Below are positions 1 through 8,880 of a DNA stretch of 64,000 nucleotides, piece by piece. Each line of letters begins with the position of its first letter. The stretch's first letter is position 1. The stretch is from Sphingomonas hengshuiensis (GTDB lineage: Bacteria > Pseudomonadota > Alphaproteobacteria > Sphingomonadales > Sphingomonadaceae): positions 62,001 to 126,000 of the forward strand of contig QFNF01000003.1 of the NCBI GenBank assembly GCA_003240755.1, read 5' to 3'. The notes under the pieces are model-generated. The model ran no database searches. It saw nothing but the letters and a program-made list of their open reading frames with translations, and was not told the DNA's origin. A program made the translations under genes and the position numbers.

Positions 1-1
1 C

Positions 2-265
2 AACAACGACGGCCCGCTGGGCACCTTCTTCCGCTACATCGGCGATACCGCCACCTATATCGCGCGCTACGACGATCTCGTCACGGGGCGCGAGGAGCCG
101 GTCGATCTCAGCGGCGTTGCGGTATCGAACAACGGCATCGAATTGCAGGACCGCGAATTCATCGCCGCGATCCGCGACGGGCGCGATCCTGAAAGCTCGG
201 TCACGAAGGTGCTGCCCTGCTACCGCGTGCTCGGCGAACTGGAACGGCAACTGGCGGCAGGCTGA
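2..265 (+). CDS. ligC: 4-carboxy-2-hydroxymuconate-6-semialdehyde dehydrogenase, 3' part only
   Basis: Only the last 87 codons are present; the gene enters from the left edge and stops with TGA at 263-265. The segment beginning NNDGPLGTFFRYIGD and containing NNGIELQDREFIAAIRDG closely resembles, from memory, the C-terminal end of LigC of Sphingobium SYK-6. LigC is a Gfo/Idh/MocA-type NAD(P)-dependent dehydrogenase that oxidises the protocatechuate 4,5-ring-cleavage product towards 2-pyrone-4,6-dicarboxylate. The nucleotide-binding half is off the window, so the assignment rests on the C-terminal substrate domain only. The acyl-CoA dehydrogenase gene starts one base after the stop, which suggests one transcript. 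A different Gfo/Idh/MocA member is possible but less likely. Confidence 0.72.
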   Translation, partial: NNDGPLGTFFRYIGDTATYIARYDDLVTGREEPVDLSGVAVSNNGIELQDREFIAAIRDGRDPESSVTKVLPCYRVLGELERQLAAG

Positions 266-266
266 G

Positions 267-1964
267 ATGACCTATCCGCGCCAGGCGGCGAACCTGATCG
301 AGCAGTTGCGCTGTGCCCCCTTCCTTGCCGAACTGGCTTCGGTCGACGGGGCAGTTGAGCCGGAGTTGTGGGAAACGGTGGTGGACCACGCTGCCCGGTT
401 TGCGGGGGGCGAACTCGATTCCCTGGGGCGGACGCTCGACGAGAGCGGCGCGTCGCTGGTCGATGGCCGTGTCGTCACCACGCCGGCGCATCGCGCGGCT
501 TGGGAATCGTTCCGCGAGGGTGGCTGGCTGTCGCTTCAGCTTCCGCCCGATCTCGGCGGGCAGGGGCTGCCGCTGGTCCTGTCCACCGCATGCGAGGAAA
601 TCTTCAACCGCGCCTCCGCCGCCTTCATGATGCTGCCGACGCCGAACCGTACCGCGGCGGCGATGCTCCATCGCCTCGCCGATGATGAGGTGCGCGCGGC
701 ATGGGTGCCGAAGCTCGCCGACGGAAGCTGGGGCGCGACGATCTGCATCTCGGAGCCTGACGCCGGATCCGATGTCGGGCGCATCGCCACGCGCGCGCGC
801 CGCGATGCGGCGGGGCGCTGGCGCGTCAGCGGGGAAAAATGCTGGATCTCGTTCGGCGATCACGACCTGACGGAGCGGATCGGCCATTGCTTGTTGGCCC
901 GGACCGGTGACGCGGTCGGCGCGCGCGGGCTCAGCCTGTTCCTCGTTCCCGACCGCCACGCCGACGGTACGCGCAACGGCATCGTCGTACGGCGGATCGA
1001 GGAAAAGATGGGGCTGCACGGCTCGCCGACCTGCGTGCTTGGTTTCGAAGGCGCAGAGGCGATCCTGCTGGGCGCAGAAGGGCGCGGCCTGCAGAACCTG
1101 TTCGAAATGATGCTGCTGATGCGGCTGTCGTGCGGGCCGCAGGGGGTGGGCGTCGCGGTCGCGGCGCTGGAAACCGCGCTGGGCTATGCGCAGGAACGGC
1201 GGCAGGGCGGCGCACCCGATGCCGCGCCGGTGCCGATCGCGGCACATGCCGACGTCCAGCGTCAGTTGCTGGAGGCGGCGGCGCGGGTCGAGCTGGCGCG
1301 TGGTGCATCGCTTGCCGCGTCGGTCGTCATGCAGCTCGCCACCGATGCACCCGACGCCGAGGACCGCCGCCGCTGGTCGGCGCTGGCGCAGTTCTTCTTG
1401 CCGATCGTCAAGGACGGCGCTGCGCGATGCGCGGTGGACGTCGCCAACATCGCGATCCAGGTGCTGGGTGGGGCGGGCTATACGCGCGAATGGCCCGTCG
1501 AGCGACTGGCTCGCGACGCGCGCGTTTTCCCGGTATTCGAAGGAACCAGCGGCATCCAGGCGCTCGACATGGTGCACCGGCGCCTATGGCGCGACCGTGG
1601 TGAGGGCGTGCGACTGTTCATTGACCACGCCCGTGTGGATGCAGCCGGTGACGATCATGGTGCCGTCCTGCGGCGGGCGTTGGACCGGCTCGAGCGGACC
1701 ATCGCCACGTTCGAGGCGATGCAGGGTTCGGCGTGGGACGCGGAATCGGGGGCGGAGGCGCTGCTGCGGCTGTGCGAGCAGACCGTCGGTGCGTGGATTG
1801 CGACACGTCTTATCCGCGGCGCGGGCGACACGGATGCCGCCCGCCGCATCCGCGCCGCCGCATGCTTCGCACTCGCCGAAACCGATGCGCGTGCAGAGGC
1901 GCTGGCGGCCCTGGCGGTGCTGGGCGGTGATCGGCTGGCGGCGTTCGGCGACCTCGTCGCCTGA
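267..1964 (+). CDS. acyl-CoA dehydrogenase family protein
   Basis: A 565-residue flavoprotein predicted to introduce a double bond alpha-beta to a CoA thioester. The chain shows the usual order: an N-terminal helical domain, the middle beta domain with the FAD/substrate signature (TICISEPDAGSDVG, then GEKCWISFGDHD), and the C-terminal helical domain with GGAGYTREWPVER and VFEGTSGIQALD. The Glu of FEGT is the likely catalytic base. At 565 residues it is longer than short-chain dehydrogenases (about 380) and fits the longer subgroup that includes DmdC-like enzymes. The ATG at 267 lies 1 base after the ligC stop. Its end faces the end of the feruloyl-CoA synthetase gene. The substrate is unknown; an aromatic side-chain acyl-CoA is inferred only from context. 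Confidence 0.85.
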   Translation: MTYPRQAANLIEQLRCAPFLAELASVDGAVEPELWETVVDHAARFAGGELDSLGRTLDESGASLVDGRVVTTPAHRAAWESFREGGWLSLQLPPDLGGQGLPLVLSTACEEIFNRASAAFMMLPTPNRTAAAMLHRLADDEVRAAWVPKLADGSWGATICISEPDAGSDVGRIATRARRDAAGRWRVSGEKCWISFGDHDLTERIGHCLLARTGDAVGARGLSLFLVPDRHADGTRNGIVVRRIEEKMGLHGSPTCVLGFEGAEAILLGAEGRGLQNLFEMMLLMRLSCGPQGVGVAVAALETALGYAQERRQGGAPDAAPVPIAAHADVQRQLLEAAARVELARGASLAASVVMQLATDAPDAEDRRRWSALAQFFLPIVKDGAARCAVDVANIAIQVLGGAGYTREWPVERLARDARVFPVFEGTSGIQALDMVHRRLWRDRGEGVRLFIDHARVDAAGDDHGAVLRRALDRLERTIATFEAMQGSAWDAESGAEALLRLCEQTVGAWIATRLIRGAGDTDAARRIRAAACFALAETDARAEALAALAVLGGDRLAAFGDLVA

Positions 1965-1992
1965 TCCGCCCGCCGACGCCCGACCTTTCCCG

Positions 1993-4098
1993 TCAGGCGT
2001 CGGCGAGGATCAGCGCATCGAGGGCGACCGCCCCGTCGCTTCGCACGATCACGGGATTCAGGTCGATTTCGCGGATCGAGGGCGCGCCTGTCAGGAGGTT
2101 GCCCAGCGTTTCGACGATGCGTGCGATCGCGGAGAGATCGACCGGTGCCTGCCCGCGGAAACCGGTAAGCAGCGGTGCGCCCTTCAGCTTTAGCAACTCG
2201 CGGATGATCCCGTCGCGGTCGAGGCCGGGAACGATCAGCCGCGAATCGCGCCATACCTCCGCTTGGACCCCGCCGAACCCGACCAGCACCACCGGCCCCC
2301 ATTCGCGGTCGTTGCGCGCGCCGATGATGAGTTCCTCGCCGCGTGCGCCCATCGCCTCAACCAGCACGCCGTCGAGTACGAGGTCGGGGCGGTTGCGTGC
2401 GATCGCTTGCTGCAGCCGTTCCCATCCCGCCGCCAGCGCGCTGCGGTCGGCAAGGCCGACGACGACGCCGCCCGCATCCGATTTGTGCGGCAGGTCGGCC
2501 GCTTGCGCCTTGAGCACGACAGGATAGCCGACGGTCTCCGCCGCGGCGAACGCCGCGTCGAGCGAGGTGGCGAGGCGCGCCGCCGGGAACGGGATGCCGA
2601 GCGGCGCGAGCAGTGCCTTGGCGCGGTGCTCCGGCACCATCCCCCGCACGGCACTCTCCAGCGTGGCGGGGGAGGGGGCGCCCTGCGTCCCGCCCATCGA
2701 TTTCTCCGCTGCGTGCGCTCGCAGCGTGGCGAGCGCGCGGAGCGCTCGCTCGGTGGTCGGGAAATAGGCGACGCCCAGCCGCCGCAGCGCAGCGACATAT
2801 TCGCCTGGCACAGCCGCGCCCTCGTCCAGCCCGCAGACCACGACGGCCTTGTCCGGCCGCCCGTGCTCCAGCGCGTCGATGATCGAGGGGAATTTGATCC
2901 GGCTGGTGACGGCGTCGGTCTGGATGATGCCCAGCATGACCGAACCAAACCGCACGTCGCCGATCGCCGCCGCGATCAGGCGCCCGTAGATCGCCGGTTC
3001 CACCAGCCCCTGTGCGGTGATGTCGGCGGGGTTGCTGACCGGGACGAACGCCGGCAATGCCGCGCGCATCGCCGCGCTGTCGTCGTCGGTCGCCGGCGGA
3101 AGCGGCAGCGACAGCGCCTCTGCGAAGTCCAAGGTGATCGCCTTGAAGGCTCCTGATTCGCCGATCACCATCGGCCCCGCCGCGCCGACCGGCGCGCAGC
3201 GGGCGAGCAGCTCGACGCAATCGCCCAGTTCTTCCAGCGTATCGACCAGGATGACACCGGCGCTGCGCACCTTCGCCGCCATCACGGCGTGGTCGCCGGC
3301 GAGCGCGCCGGTGTGCGTCGCCGCCGATTCGCGCGCCGCGCTCGACCGGCCGGGGTGTAGCAGCACGACCGGCTTTCCCGCGGCGTGGGCGCGTCGCGCC
3401 GCGGCGAGAAAGCGGGCGGGCTTGCGGAACTGTTCGACCACCATCGCGATCACCGCGGTATGCGGATCGTCAACCAGCCGTTCGACGAAATCCTCGACGC
3501 CGGTCGCCGCCTCGTTGCCGGTGGAGATGGAATAGGACAGCGTCAGCCCGCGGCTGAGCAGGACGGTGTCGAGGACGGCGGCGATCGCGCCCGATTGCGA
3601 GACGATGCCGATCGAGGCGCCCTGCGCGGCGGGTGCGGGCGCCGTCTCGATGAAGGTGAGCGGGACGCCATCGACGAAGTTGATGAGGCCGAGGCAGTTC
3701 GGCCCTTCCACCACCATGCCGGTGGCAGCGGCGATGCGCGCGATCTCGCGCTGTTCGGCGAGGCCTTCCTCGCCACCCTCGGCGAATCCTGCGGAGAAGA
3801 TCACGACGCCGCCGACGCCACGTTCGCCCAGCGCGCGAACCGCGTCGACCACGCCTGCGCGCGGGATCGCCAGCACGGCGGCGTCGACGCCGTGCGGCAG
3901 GTCGGCGATCGCACGCAGGCAAGGCCGGTCGCCGATCGCGTCGCGATTGGGGTTGATGAGATGGATGTCGCCCGCATAGCCGAACCGGTCGAGGTTGCCG
4001 AGCAGCGACGTACCCAGCGCGCCGGGCTTTTCGGAGGCGCCGACGATGGCGACCGAGCGCGGACGCAGCAGCCGGTCGAGCGGTTCGGATACGGACAT
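1993..4098 (-). CDS. ferA: feruloyl-CoA synthetase-like NDP-forming acyl-CoA synthetase
   Basis: A 701-residue single-chain ligase of the NDP-forming acetyl-CoA synthetase type. The N-terminal CoA-binding Rossmann domain begins SVAIVGASEKPGALG. The succinyl-CoA-ligase-like middle contains THTGALAGDHAV around residue 265, which holds a candidate phospho-His. The C-terminal ATP-grasp part includes VLKAQAADLPHKSDAGGV. FerA of Sphingobium SYK-6 belongs to this family rather than to the AMP-forming ligases. The proposed reaction is ferulate + CoA + ATP to feruloyl-CoA. The start at 4098 leaves a 7-bp gap to the hydratase/lyase gene; an in-frame ATG at 4140 would overlap that gene. The ferB/ligV neighbours are the main support for substrate choice; other 4-hydroxycinnamates are likely also accepted. 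Confidence 0.82.
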   Translation of the reverse strand: MSVSEPLDRLLRPRSVAIVGASEKPGALGTSLLGNLDRFGYAGDIHLINPNRDAIGDRPCLRAIADLPHGVDAAVLAIPRAGVVDAVRALGERGVGGVVIFSAGFAEGGEEGLAEQREIARIAAATGMVVEGPNCLGLINFVDGVPLTFIETAPAPAAQGASIGIVSQSGAIAAVLDTVLLSRGLTLSYSISTGNEAATGVEDFVERLVDDPHTAVIAMVVEQFRKPARFLAAARRAHAAGKPVVLLHPGRSSAARESAATHTGALAGDHAVMAAKVRSAGVILVDTLEELGDCVELLARCAPVGAAGPMVIGESGAFKAITLDFAEALSLPLPPATDDDSAAMRAALPAFVPVSNPADITAQGLVEPAIYGRLIAAAIGDVRFGSVMLGIIQTDAVTSRIKFPSIIDALEHGRPDKAVVVCGLDEGAAVPGEYVAALRRLGVAYFPTTERALRALATLRAHAAEKSMGGTQGAPSPATLESAVRGMVPEHRAKALLAPLGIPFPAARLATSLDAAFAAAETVGYPVVLKAQAADLPHKSDAGGVVVGLADRSALAAGWERLQQAIARNRPDLVLDGVLVEAMGARGEELIIGARNDREWGPVVLVGFGGVQAEVWRDSRLIVPGLDRDGIIRELLKLKGAPLLTGFRGQAPVDLSAIARIVETLGNLLTGAPSIREIDLNPVIVRSDGAVALDALILADA

Positions 4099-4105
4099 GG
4101 CGGGT

Positions 4106-4942
4106 TCAGGCCTTCTGCTTCGACAGGTCGTAGGCACCAAGGCCCGGCTTGTACGATTTCTCGTCGATGAACTGCCGCATCCCTTCCTTGCGGCCTTCGG
4201 AATCGAAGCTGTCGGCGGCTTCCTGCGCGCGGATCAGGAAATCCTCGGCATTGTCGTACGTCATCTCGCCGACGCGGCGCACCGCGTCCTTGGTCGCCTT
4301 CAGTGCGACCGGATTCTTTTTCAGCAGAACGGCCGCGACCTCCGCGACGCGCGCCTTGAGCCGGTCGAGCGGCACCGCCTCGTTGACGAGGCCCCATTCG
4401 GCCGCGGTCCGGCCGTCGACATTCTCGCCCATCAGCGCGTGGTACATCGCCTTGCGGAACGGCAGCAGCTCGCGCGCCACCTTGGTCGCGCCGCCGCCCG
4501 GCAGGATGCCCCAGTTGATCTCGGACAGGCCGAACTGCGCATCCTCCGCCGCAAAGGCCAGGTCGCAGGCGAACAGCGGGCCGTAGCCGCCGCCGAAACA
4601 CCAGCCATTGACCATAGCGATCGTCGGTTTCTGATACCAGCGCAGCCGTCGCCACCAGCCATAGGCTTCCGCCTGCGCCTGCCGCGTGGCGCCGAGGCCC
4701 TTGGCGGACGTCTCGCGGAAATATTCCTTCAGATCCATGCCGGCGGACCAGGCGGTGCCTTCGCCGCCCAGCACGAGCACGCCGACATCGTCGCGGAACT
4801 GCAACGCGGCGAGCACCGCGTCCATTTCGCGGTTCAGCGTGGGCGACATGCAGTTGCGCTTGTCGGGCCGGTTGAAGCGGACCCAGGCGACGCCATCGGC
4901 GATGTCATAGGCGACGGTGCCGTTCGGCGATTGTTCGGTCAT
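4106..4942 (-). CDS. ferB: feruloyl-CoA hydratase/lyase (4-hydroxycinnamoyl-CoA hydratase/lyase)
   Basis: A 278-residue crotonase-fold enzyme predicted to hydrate feruloyl-CoA and cleave it to vanillin and acetyl-CoA. Signatures specific to the hydroxycinnamoyl-CoA hydratase/lyase subgroup are visible: NCMSPTLNREMDAVL, AGMDLKEYFRE, TIAMVNGWCFGGGYGPL and FGLSEINWGILPGG, which carries the conserved catalytic Glu, and the C-terminal QFIDEKSYKPGLGAYDL. The start at 4942 is supported by AGGAA eight bases upstream. It sits directly between the CoA ligase that makes its substrate and the aldehyde dehydrogenase that uses its product. Ordinary beta-oxidation enoyl-CoA hydratases lack these motifs, so confidence is high. 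Confidence 0.93.
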   Translation of the reverse strand: MTEQSPNGTVAYDIADGVAWVRFNRPDKRNCMSPTLNREMDAVLAALQFRDDVGVLVLGGEGTAWSAGMDLKEYFRETSAKGLGATRQAQAEAYGWWRRLRWYQKPTIAMVNGWCFGGGYGPLFACDLAFAAEDAQFGLSEINWGILPGGGATKVARELLPFRKAMYHALMGENVDGRTAAEWGLVNEAVPLDRLKARVAEVAAVLLKKNPVALKATKDAVRRVGEMTYDNAEDFLIRAQEAADSFDSEGRKEGMRQFIDEKSYKPGLGAYDLSKQKA

Positions 4943-4976
4943 GCGTGTGTTCCTTCGATGCGCGCCATAAGAGCGA

Positions 4977-6416
4977 TCAGATGGGGAAATGGCCCGGCTG
5001 GGTCTCGATCGTGATCCAGCGCAGCTCGGTGAAGCTGTCGATCCCGGCCTTGCCCCCGAAACGGCCATAGCCCGACGCCTTGGTGCCGCCGAACGGCATC
5101 TGCGGCTCGTCGTGGACGGTCGGGCCGTTGACGTGGCAGATGCCCGATTGGATCTGCCGCGCGACGCGCAGCCCGCGCGCGGTGTCGCGGGTGAAGACCG
5201 AAGCCGACAGCCCGTATTCGGTATCGTTGGCGAGGCGGATCGCATCGGCTTCGTCCCGCGCGCGGATGATGCCGACGACCGGTCCGAAGCTTTCGTCGCG
5301 GAACAGGCGCATGGCGGGGGTCACGCGGTCGATCACATGGGCGGGCATCAGCACGCCGTCGGCGTCCCCGCCGACCAGTTGTTCCGCCCCGTTCGCCAGC
5401 GCATCGTCGATCAGCCCGCGCACGACATCCACTGTTTTCTGGTCGACGACGGCGCCCAGGGGCGCGGTGCCTTCGCGCGGATCGCCGACGGGCATCGTCC
5501 GCACCTTCGCGGCGAAGCGTTCGGCGAACGCGTCGGCCACCGCATCGACGACGATGATCCGTTCGGTCGACATGCAGATCTGGCCCGAATTCATGAACGC
5601 GCCGAACGCCGCGGCCTTCACCGCCCCGTCGAGGTCGGCATCGTCGAGCACGACGAACGGCGCCTTGCCGCCCAGTTCGAGCAGCACCGGCTTCAGATGC
5701 TCGGCCGCGCGCTTTGCGATGATGCGGCCGACATGGGTGGAGCCGGTGAAATTGATGCGCCGCACCGCCGGATGGTCGATCAGCGTACCGACCACCTCGG
5801 CGGCGTCTTCCGGCGCGTTCGTTACCAGCGCCACCGCGCCCTCGGGCAGCGCCTCGGCAAAGGCTTCGGCGATCAACGCGTGCGTGCGCGGGCATTGCTC
5901 GGACGCCTTGAACACCACCGTATTACCGCAGGCGAGCGGCACGGCGATCGCGCGCACACCCAGGATGATCGGTGCGTTCCACGGCGCGATGCCCAGCACG
6001 ACGCCGACCGGTTCGCGGATCGCCATCGCGATGCAGCCGGGCCTGTCGGACGGGATCACCTCGCCCGCGATCTGCGTCGTCAGCGCCGCCGCTTCGCGCA
6101 CCATACCGGTCGCGAGCTTCAGGTTGAACCGGGCCCAGCCTTCGGTTGCGCCGATCTCCCCCATCATCGCCGCGACGAAATCATTCGCGCGGCGGTCCAG
6201 CGCATCGGCCGCGGCATTGAGCGCGGCGCGGCGGGCGTTCGGGCCGAGCGTCGACCAACCGGGCAGCGCGGCGGCGGCGCTGTCGGCGGCGGCGCGCGCG
6301 GCATCGGCATCGGCTGCCGGGCTGGTCGTCGCCACCTCGCCCGTCACCGGGTTGCGCCGCTCGAAGGTGCGCGCCGTGTCCGCGCTCTTTCGCTCTTCCA
6401 TGATCGTCGCCACCAT
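4977..6416 (-). CDS. ligV: vanillin dehydrogenase-like aldehyde dehydrogenase
   Basis: A 479-residue NAD(P)-dependent aldehyde dehydrogenase, predicted to oxidise vanillin to vanillate. Visible motifs are the cofactor-binding GIAPWNAPIILGVRA, FTGSTHVG, the LELGGKAP glutamate, and the catalytic cysteine in MNSGQICMSTERI. The C-terminal stretch GICHVNGPTVHDEPQMPFGG is characteristic of the salicylaldehyde/vanillin dehydrogenase branch. The initiating ATG at 6416 has AGGAG three bases upstream, overlapping the stop of the preceding gene; a GTG two codons' worth downstream spacing would also fit this ribosome site. It is followed after 34 bp by ferB, whose product is vanillin. Activity on related aldehydes such as protocatechualdehyde or 5-formylferulate cannot be excluded. 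Confidence 0.87.
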   Translation of the reverse strand: MVATIMEERKSADTARTFERRNPVTGEVATTSPAADADAARAAADSAAAALPGWSTLGPNARRAALNAAADALDRRANDFVAAMMGEIGATEGWARFNLKLATGMVREAAALTTQIAGEVIPSDRPGCIAMAIREPVGVVLGIAPWNAPIILGVRAIAVPLACGNTVVFKASEQCPRTHALIAEAFAEALPEGAVALVTNAPEDAAEVVGTLIDHPAVRRINFTGSTHVGRIIAKRAAEHLKPVLLELGGKAPFVVLDDADLDGAVKAAAFGAFMNSGQICMSTERIIVVDAVADAFAERFAAKVRTMPVGDPREGTAPLGAVVDQKTVDVVRGLIDDALANGAEQLVGGDADGVLMPAHVIDRVTPAMRLFRDESFGPVVGIIRARDEADAIRLANDTEYGLSASVFTRDTARGLRVARQIQSGICHVNGPTVHDEPQMPFGGTKASGYGRFGGKAGIDSFTELRWITIETQPGHFPI

Positions 6417-6422
6417 CGTCTC

Positions 6423-7376
6423 CTATGATCGTTCCATTGTGGTCGGCGCGCGTTCGAACGCCGCCAGTGCCGTGAGTTCATGTGCCTTTGCGGCAAACAG
6501 GGCGGCGAGCGACCGTGGCGCACGACCGGTAAGCCGCTCGACATCGTCCGACCGTACCGCAAAGCGTCCATCGCGCACCGCGGCCTCGAAACTGACCATG
6601 TCGTCCGAATTCCACGGGGTGCCGCCCACCACCAGTCCGTCGACCGGCGCGCGCGGCACGCCCAACGCGTCGAACATGGCGTAGAGCCCGGCTTCGTCGG
6701 TCTGCTCAAAGCGGATCGGCCTGCCGGCATGATGCTCGATCAGCCGCGCGACCTCGCGATAGGACACCAGATCCGGCCCGGTGATGTCATAGGCGCATGC
6801 GGTATGCCCGTCCGTCAGCAGTGCCGCCACCGCGCAGGCGGCACAGTCGGCGCGCCACACGAACCCCATCTCGCCATCGCCCGCCACCGACAGCATCGCC
6901 CCGCTCGCCAGCGCGATCGGCGCCATCACGTCGGTGACGGCATCGGCATATTGCGCGTTGCGCAGGAACGTCCACGCCACCGGCGCGGCGCGCAGCAACG
7001 CCTCGGTTCCACGATGATCGGCCACCGCCTCGGAATGGTTGGCGGGATCGCCCGCGCCGATGAACGAGGTATAGACGATCCGCCGCACCCCGGCCGCGAC
7101 GGCGGCGTCGATCGCCGCGCCGTGCTGCGCGACCCGCCGGCCGACCCGCGTGCCGCTGACCAGGAGCATCTGCTCGCCGCCGCGTACCGCGTCGGCCAGC
7201 GTTTCCGGTGCGTCATAATCTCCATAGCGCACGGTGCAGCCGAGCCGGGAATAGTCGGCAAGGCTGTCGGGGCTGCGGGTGACGAGGATCAGGTCGGACG
7301 GCGCGACCTCGCGCAGCAACCCGTCCGCGACGAGGCGGCCATATTGCCCGGAGGCGCCGGTGACGACGATCGTCAT
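6423..7376 (-). CDS. NmrA-like NAD(P)-dependent reductase, quinone oxidoreductase 2 type
   Basis: A 317-residue atypical short-chain dehydrogenase. It opens with the Rossmann glycine motif VVTGASGQYGRL and has YTSFIGAGD and ITGPDLVSYREVARLI. These features recall E. coli YtfG (QOR2) and other NmrA-like proteins that lack the YxxxK catalytic pair of classical members. Its ATG overlaps the stop of the carotenoid oxygenase gene by 4 bp (ATGA), and its own stop lies inside the ribosome site of the vanillin dehydrogenase gene, so it is embedded in the aromatic operon. NmrA-like enzymes include pinoresinol and phenylcoumaran benzylic-ether reductases. A role on a lignan-type ether or a quinone is therefore possible, but the sequence does not decide it. 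Confidence 0.75.
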   Translation of the reverse strand: MTIVVTGASGQYGRLVADGLLREVAPSDLILVTRSPDSLADYSRLGCTVRYGDYDAPETLADAVRGGEQMLLVSGTRVGRRVAQHGAAIDAAVAAGVRRIVYTSFIGAGDPANHSEAVADHRGTEALLRAAPVAWTFLRNAQYADAVTDVMAPIALASGAMLSVAGDGEMGFVWRADCAACAVAALLTDGHTACAYDITGPDLVSYREVARLIEHHAGRPIRFEQTDEAGLYAMFDALGVPRAPVDGLVVGGTPWNSDDMVSFEAAVRDGRFAVRSDDVERLTGRAPRSLAALFAAKAHELTALAAFERAPTTMERS

Positions 7377-8842
7377 CGGGCGGCGGCGCGGATGCGGGCG
7401 GCGTCGAGATCACGGCGCGAAACCCAGCCGCCATGTACCTGCTCGCGCGTCGTCACCGGCAGATGGACCTTGGCCACCGGCCCCTTCTCCAGATCACCAG
7501 CTTCCCAGATCCATACCTGCTGGTCATAACGACCCGCCGCGAATTCATGATCGACGACGGCCATCAGCCAGCCTTCATGTCCTCCCGTCGCAGATGGGAT
7601 ATGGACGGGTTCGTTGATCGCCAGATCGGGGCCGATCGAATAGCCCTCGATTCCGCCATTGCCGAGGTTCACGCGCAGGATGCAGTTGAAGGCGATTCCG
7701 GCGGGGCCGTTGTGCAGCGGCTTGCCCTTCGACGGATCAACGGTCAGGTACCAGCCATGGCGATAGGCGCGCCCCTGGTCGACGCGCACCGTCAGCGGCA
7801 TCTCGCCGAACGGGCCGAACCTGCGTTCGGAAATCCCCGCCTCGGGATCGTCGAGGTTCATCGTCCATCGCGTCAGCCCGCCGTCGAGCGGCACCTCCAG
7901 CCCCGAATCCTCGACGATGAACGGGATCAGGTTCGTGTTGGCGAGGCACATGTCGAGATGGACCAGCCGCCCCTCGGTAAAGGCATTCATGACGTGATAG
8001 GCATGGACGCCGGCCGGCCCCTTGAACCAGGTCAGCTCGGAAACGTCACCATGGCGCGGCATGATGCCGATCCAGCTCTCGCGTTCCTGCTCGTGCAACC
8101 AGTGCGGCCCGCCTGCCTTCAGTCGATCGAGATCGGCGGTGGTCGGAAACACCATGAACACTACATGTTCGTCGGTCAGCCCGAAATCGTGCATGAACGA
8201 GCAATAGGGCGCGTCGAACCATTGTTCGGAAACCAGGGCACCGTCCGCATCCGCGATGCAATAGGCGATCTTGCTGCTGCACAGGCCATCGGCCTCATAG
8301 CCGAAGAAGAACATCTCGCCGGTACGCGGGTCGACGCGCGGGTGCGCCGTCATCGTCTGCGACCGGAACGCGCCGTCCCAGTCCCACTTGCCGACCGTAT
8401 CCAGCGTGTGCGGATCGATCTGATAGGCGCGCCCGTCCTCCTTGGTCATGAACAGGCGGCCGGCGTGCCAGACCGGCGTGGTGTTCGCGACCGTGCCGTC
8501 GACCCCGGCGGCGGCAGGATCGTTGGTAAAGGGGTTGCGATAACGGCCGAACAGCGCCCGGCCCGCCCTGCGCTCCGCGAGGAAGCGTTCGGTGTGGACA
8601 TAGCGGATGGCATAGCTGACGCGTCCGCCGCGGAACTCGATCTTGTTTATCATGCCGTCGGCGGACAGGATCACGTCGTCCTGTCGGATCGGCGGGAAGG
8701 CGGGATCGGGCACCGCGCGAAAGAAGGCGCCGTCGATCTCCGCGGGGATCGTGCCTTCCACCCGAAGGTCGTGGGCGGACGCCTCGATGCCTGTGGGCGT
8801 GTTGAGCCCGCGGAAATGGACGGTGTCGGGATAGGCTCCCAT
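7373..8842 (-). CDS. carotenoid cleavage oxygenase family protein, lignostilbene dioxygenase-like
   Basis: A 489-residue seven-bladed beta-propeller oxygenase. The four iron-binding histidines are expected in TMTAHPRVD, SFMHDFGLTDEHV, HAYHVMNAF and GGHEGWLM, all present and in order. The start at 8842 (protein begins MGAYPDTVHFRG) is supported by AGGAG seven bases upstream; a longer reading frame upstream lacks one. Bacterial members near aromatic genes cleave the central double bond of 4-hydroxystilbenes such as lignostilbene, giving two benzaldehydes. MTKEDGRAY carries a lysine resembling the phenol-binding lysine of LsdA, as recalled. It lies in one operon with vanillin dehydrogenase and ferAB, which would consume vanillin- and ferulate-type products. 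Carotenoid cleavage is the less likely alternative. Confidence 0.85.
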   Translation of the reverse strand: MGAYPDTVHFRGLNTPTGIEASAHDLRVEGTIPAEIDGAFFRAVPDPAFPPIRQDDVILSADGMINKIEFRGGRVSYAIRYVHTERFLAERRAGRALFGRYRNPFTNDPAAAGVDGTVANTTPVWHAGRLFMTKEDGRAYQIDPHTLDTVGKWDWDGAFRSQTMTAHPRVDPRTGEMFFFGYEADGLCSSKIAYCIADADGALVSEQWFDAPYCSFMHDFGLTDEHVVFMVFPTTADLDRLKAGGPHWLHEQERESWIGIMPRHGDVSELTWFKGPAGVHAYHVMNAFTEGRLVHLDMCLANTNLIPFIVEDSGLEVPLDGGLTRWTMNLDDPEAGISERRFGPFGEMPLTVRVDQGRAYRHGWYLTVDPSKGKPLHNGPAGIAFNCILRVNLGNGGIEGYSIGPDLAINEPVHIPSATGGHEGWLMAVVDHEFAAGRYDQQVWIWEAGDLEKGPVAKVHLPVTTREQVHGGWVSRRDLDAARIRAAAR

Positions 8843-8880
8843 ATCGCTCTCCTGATATTCTTGTGTCGCGGCCGTTGTAT

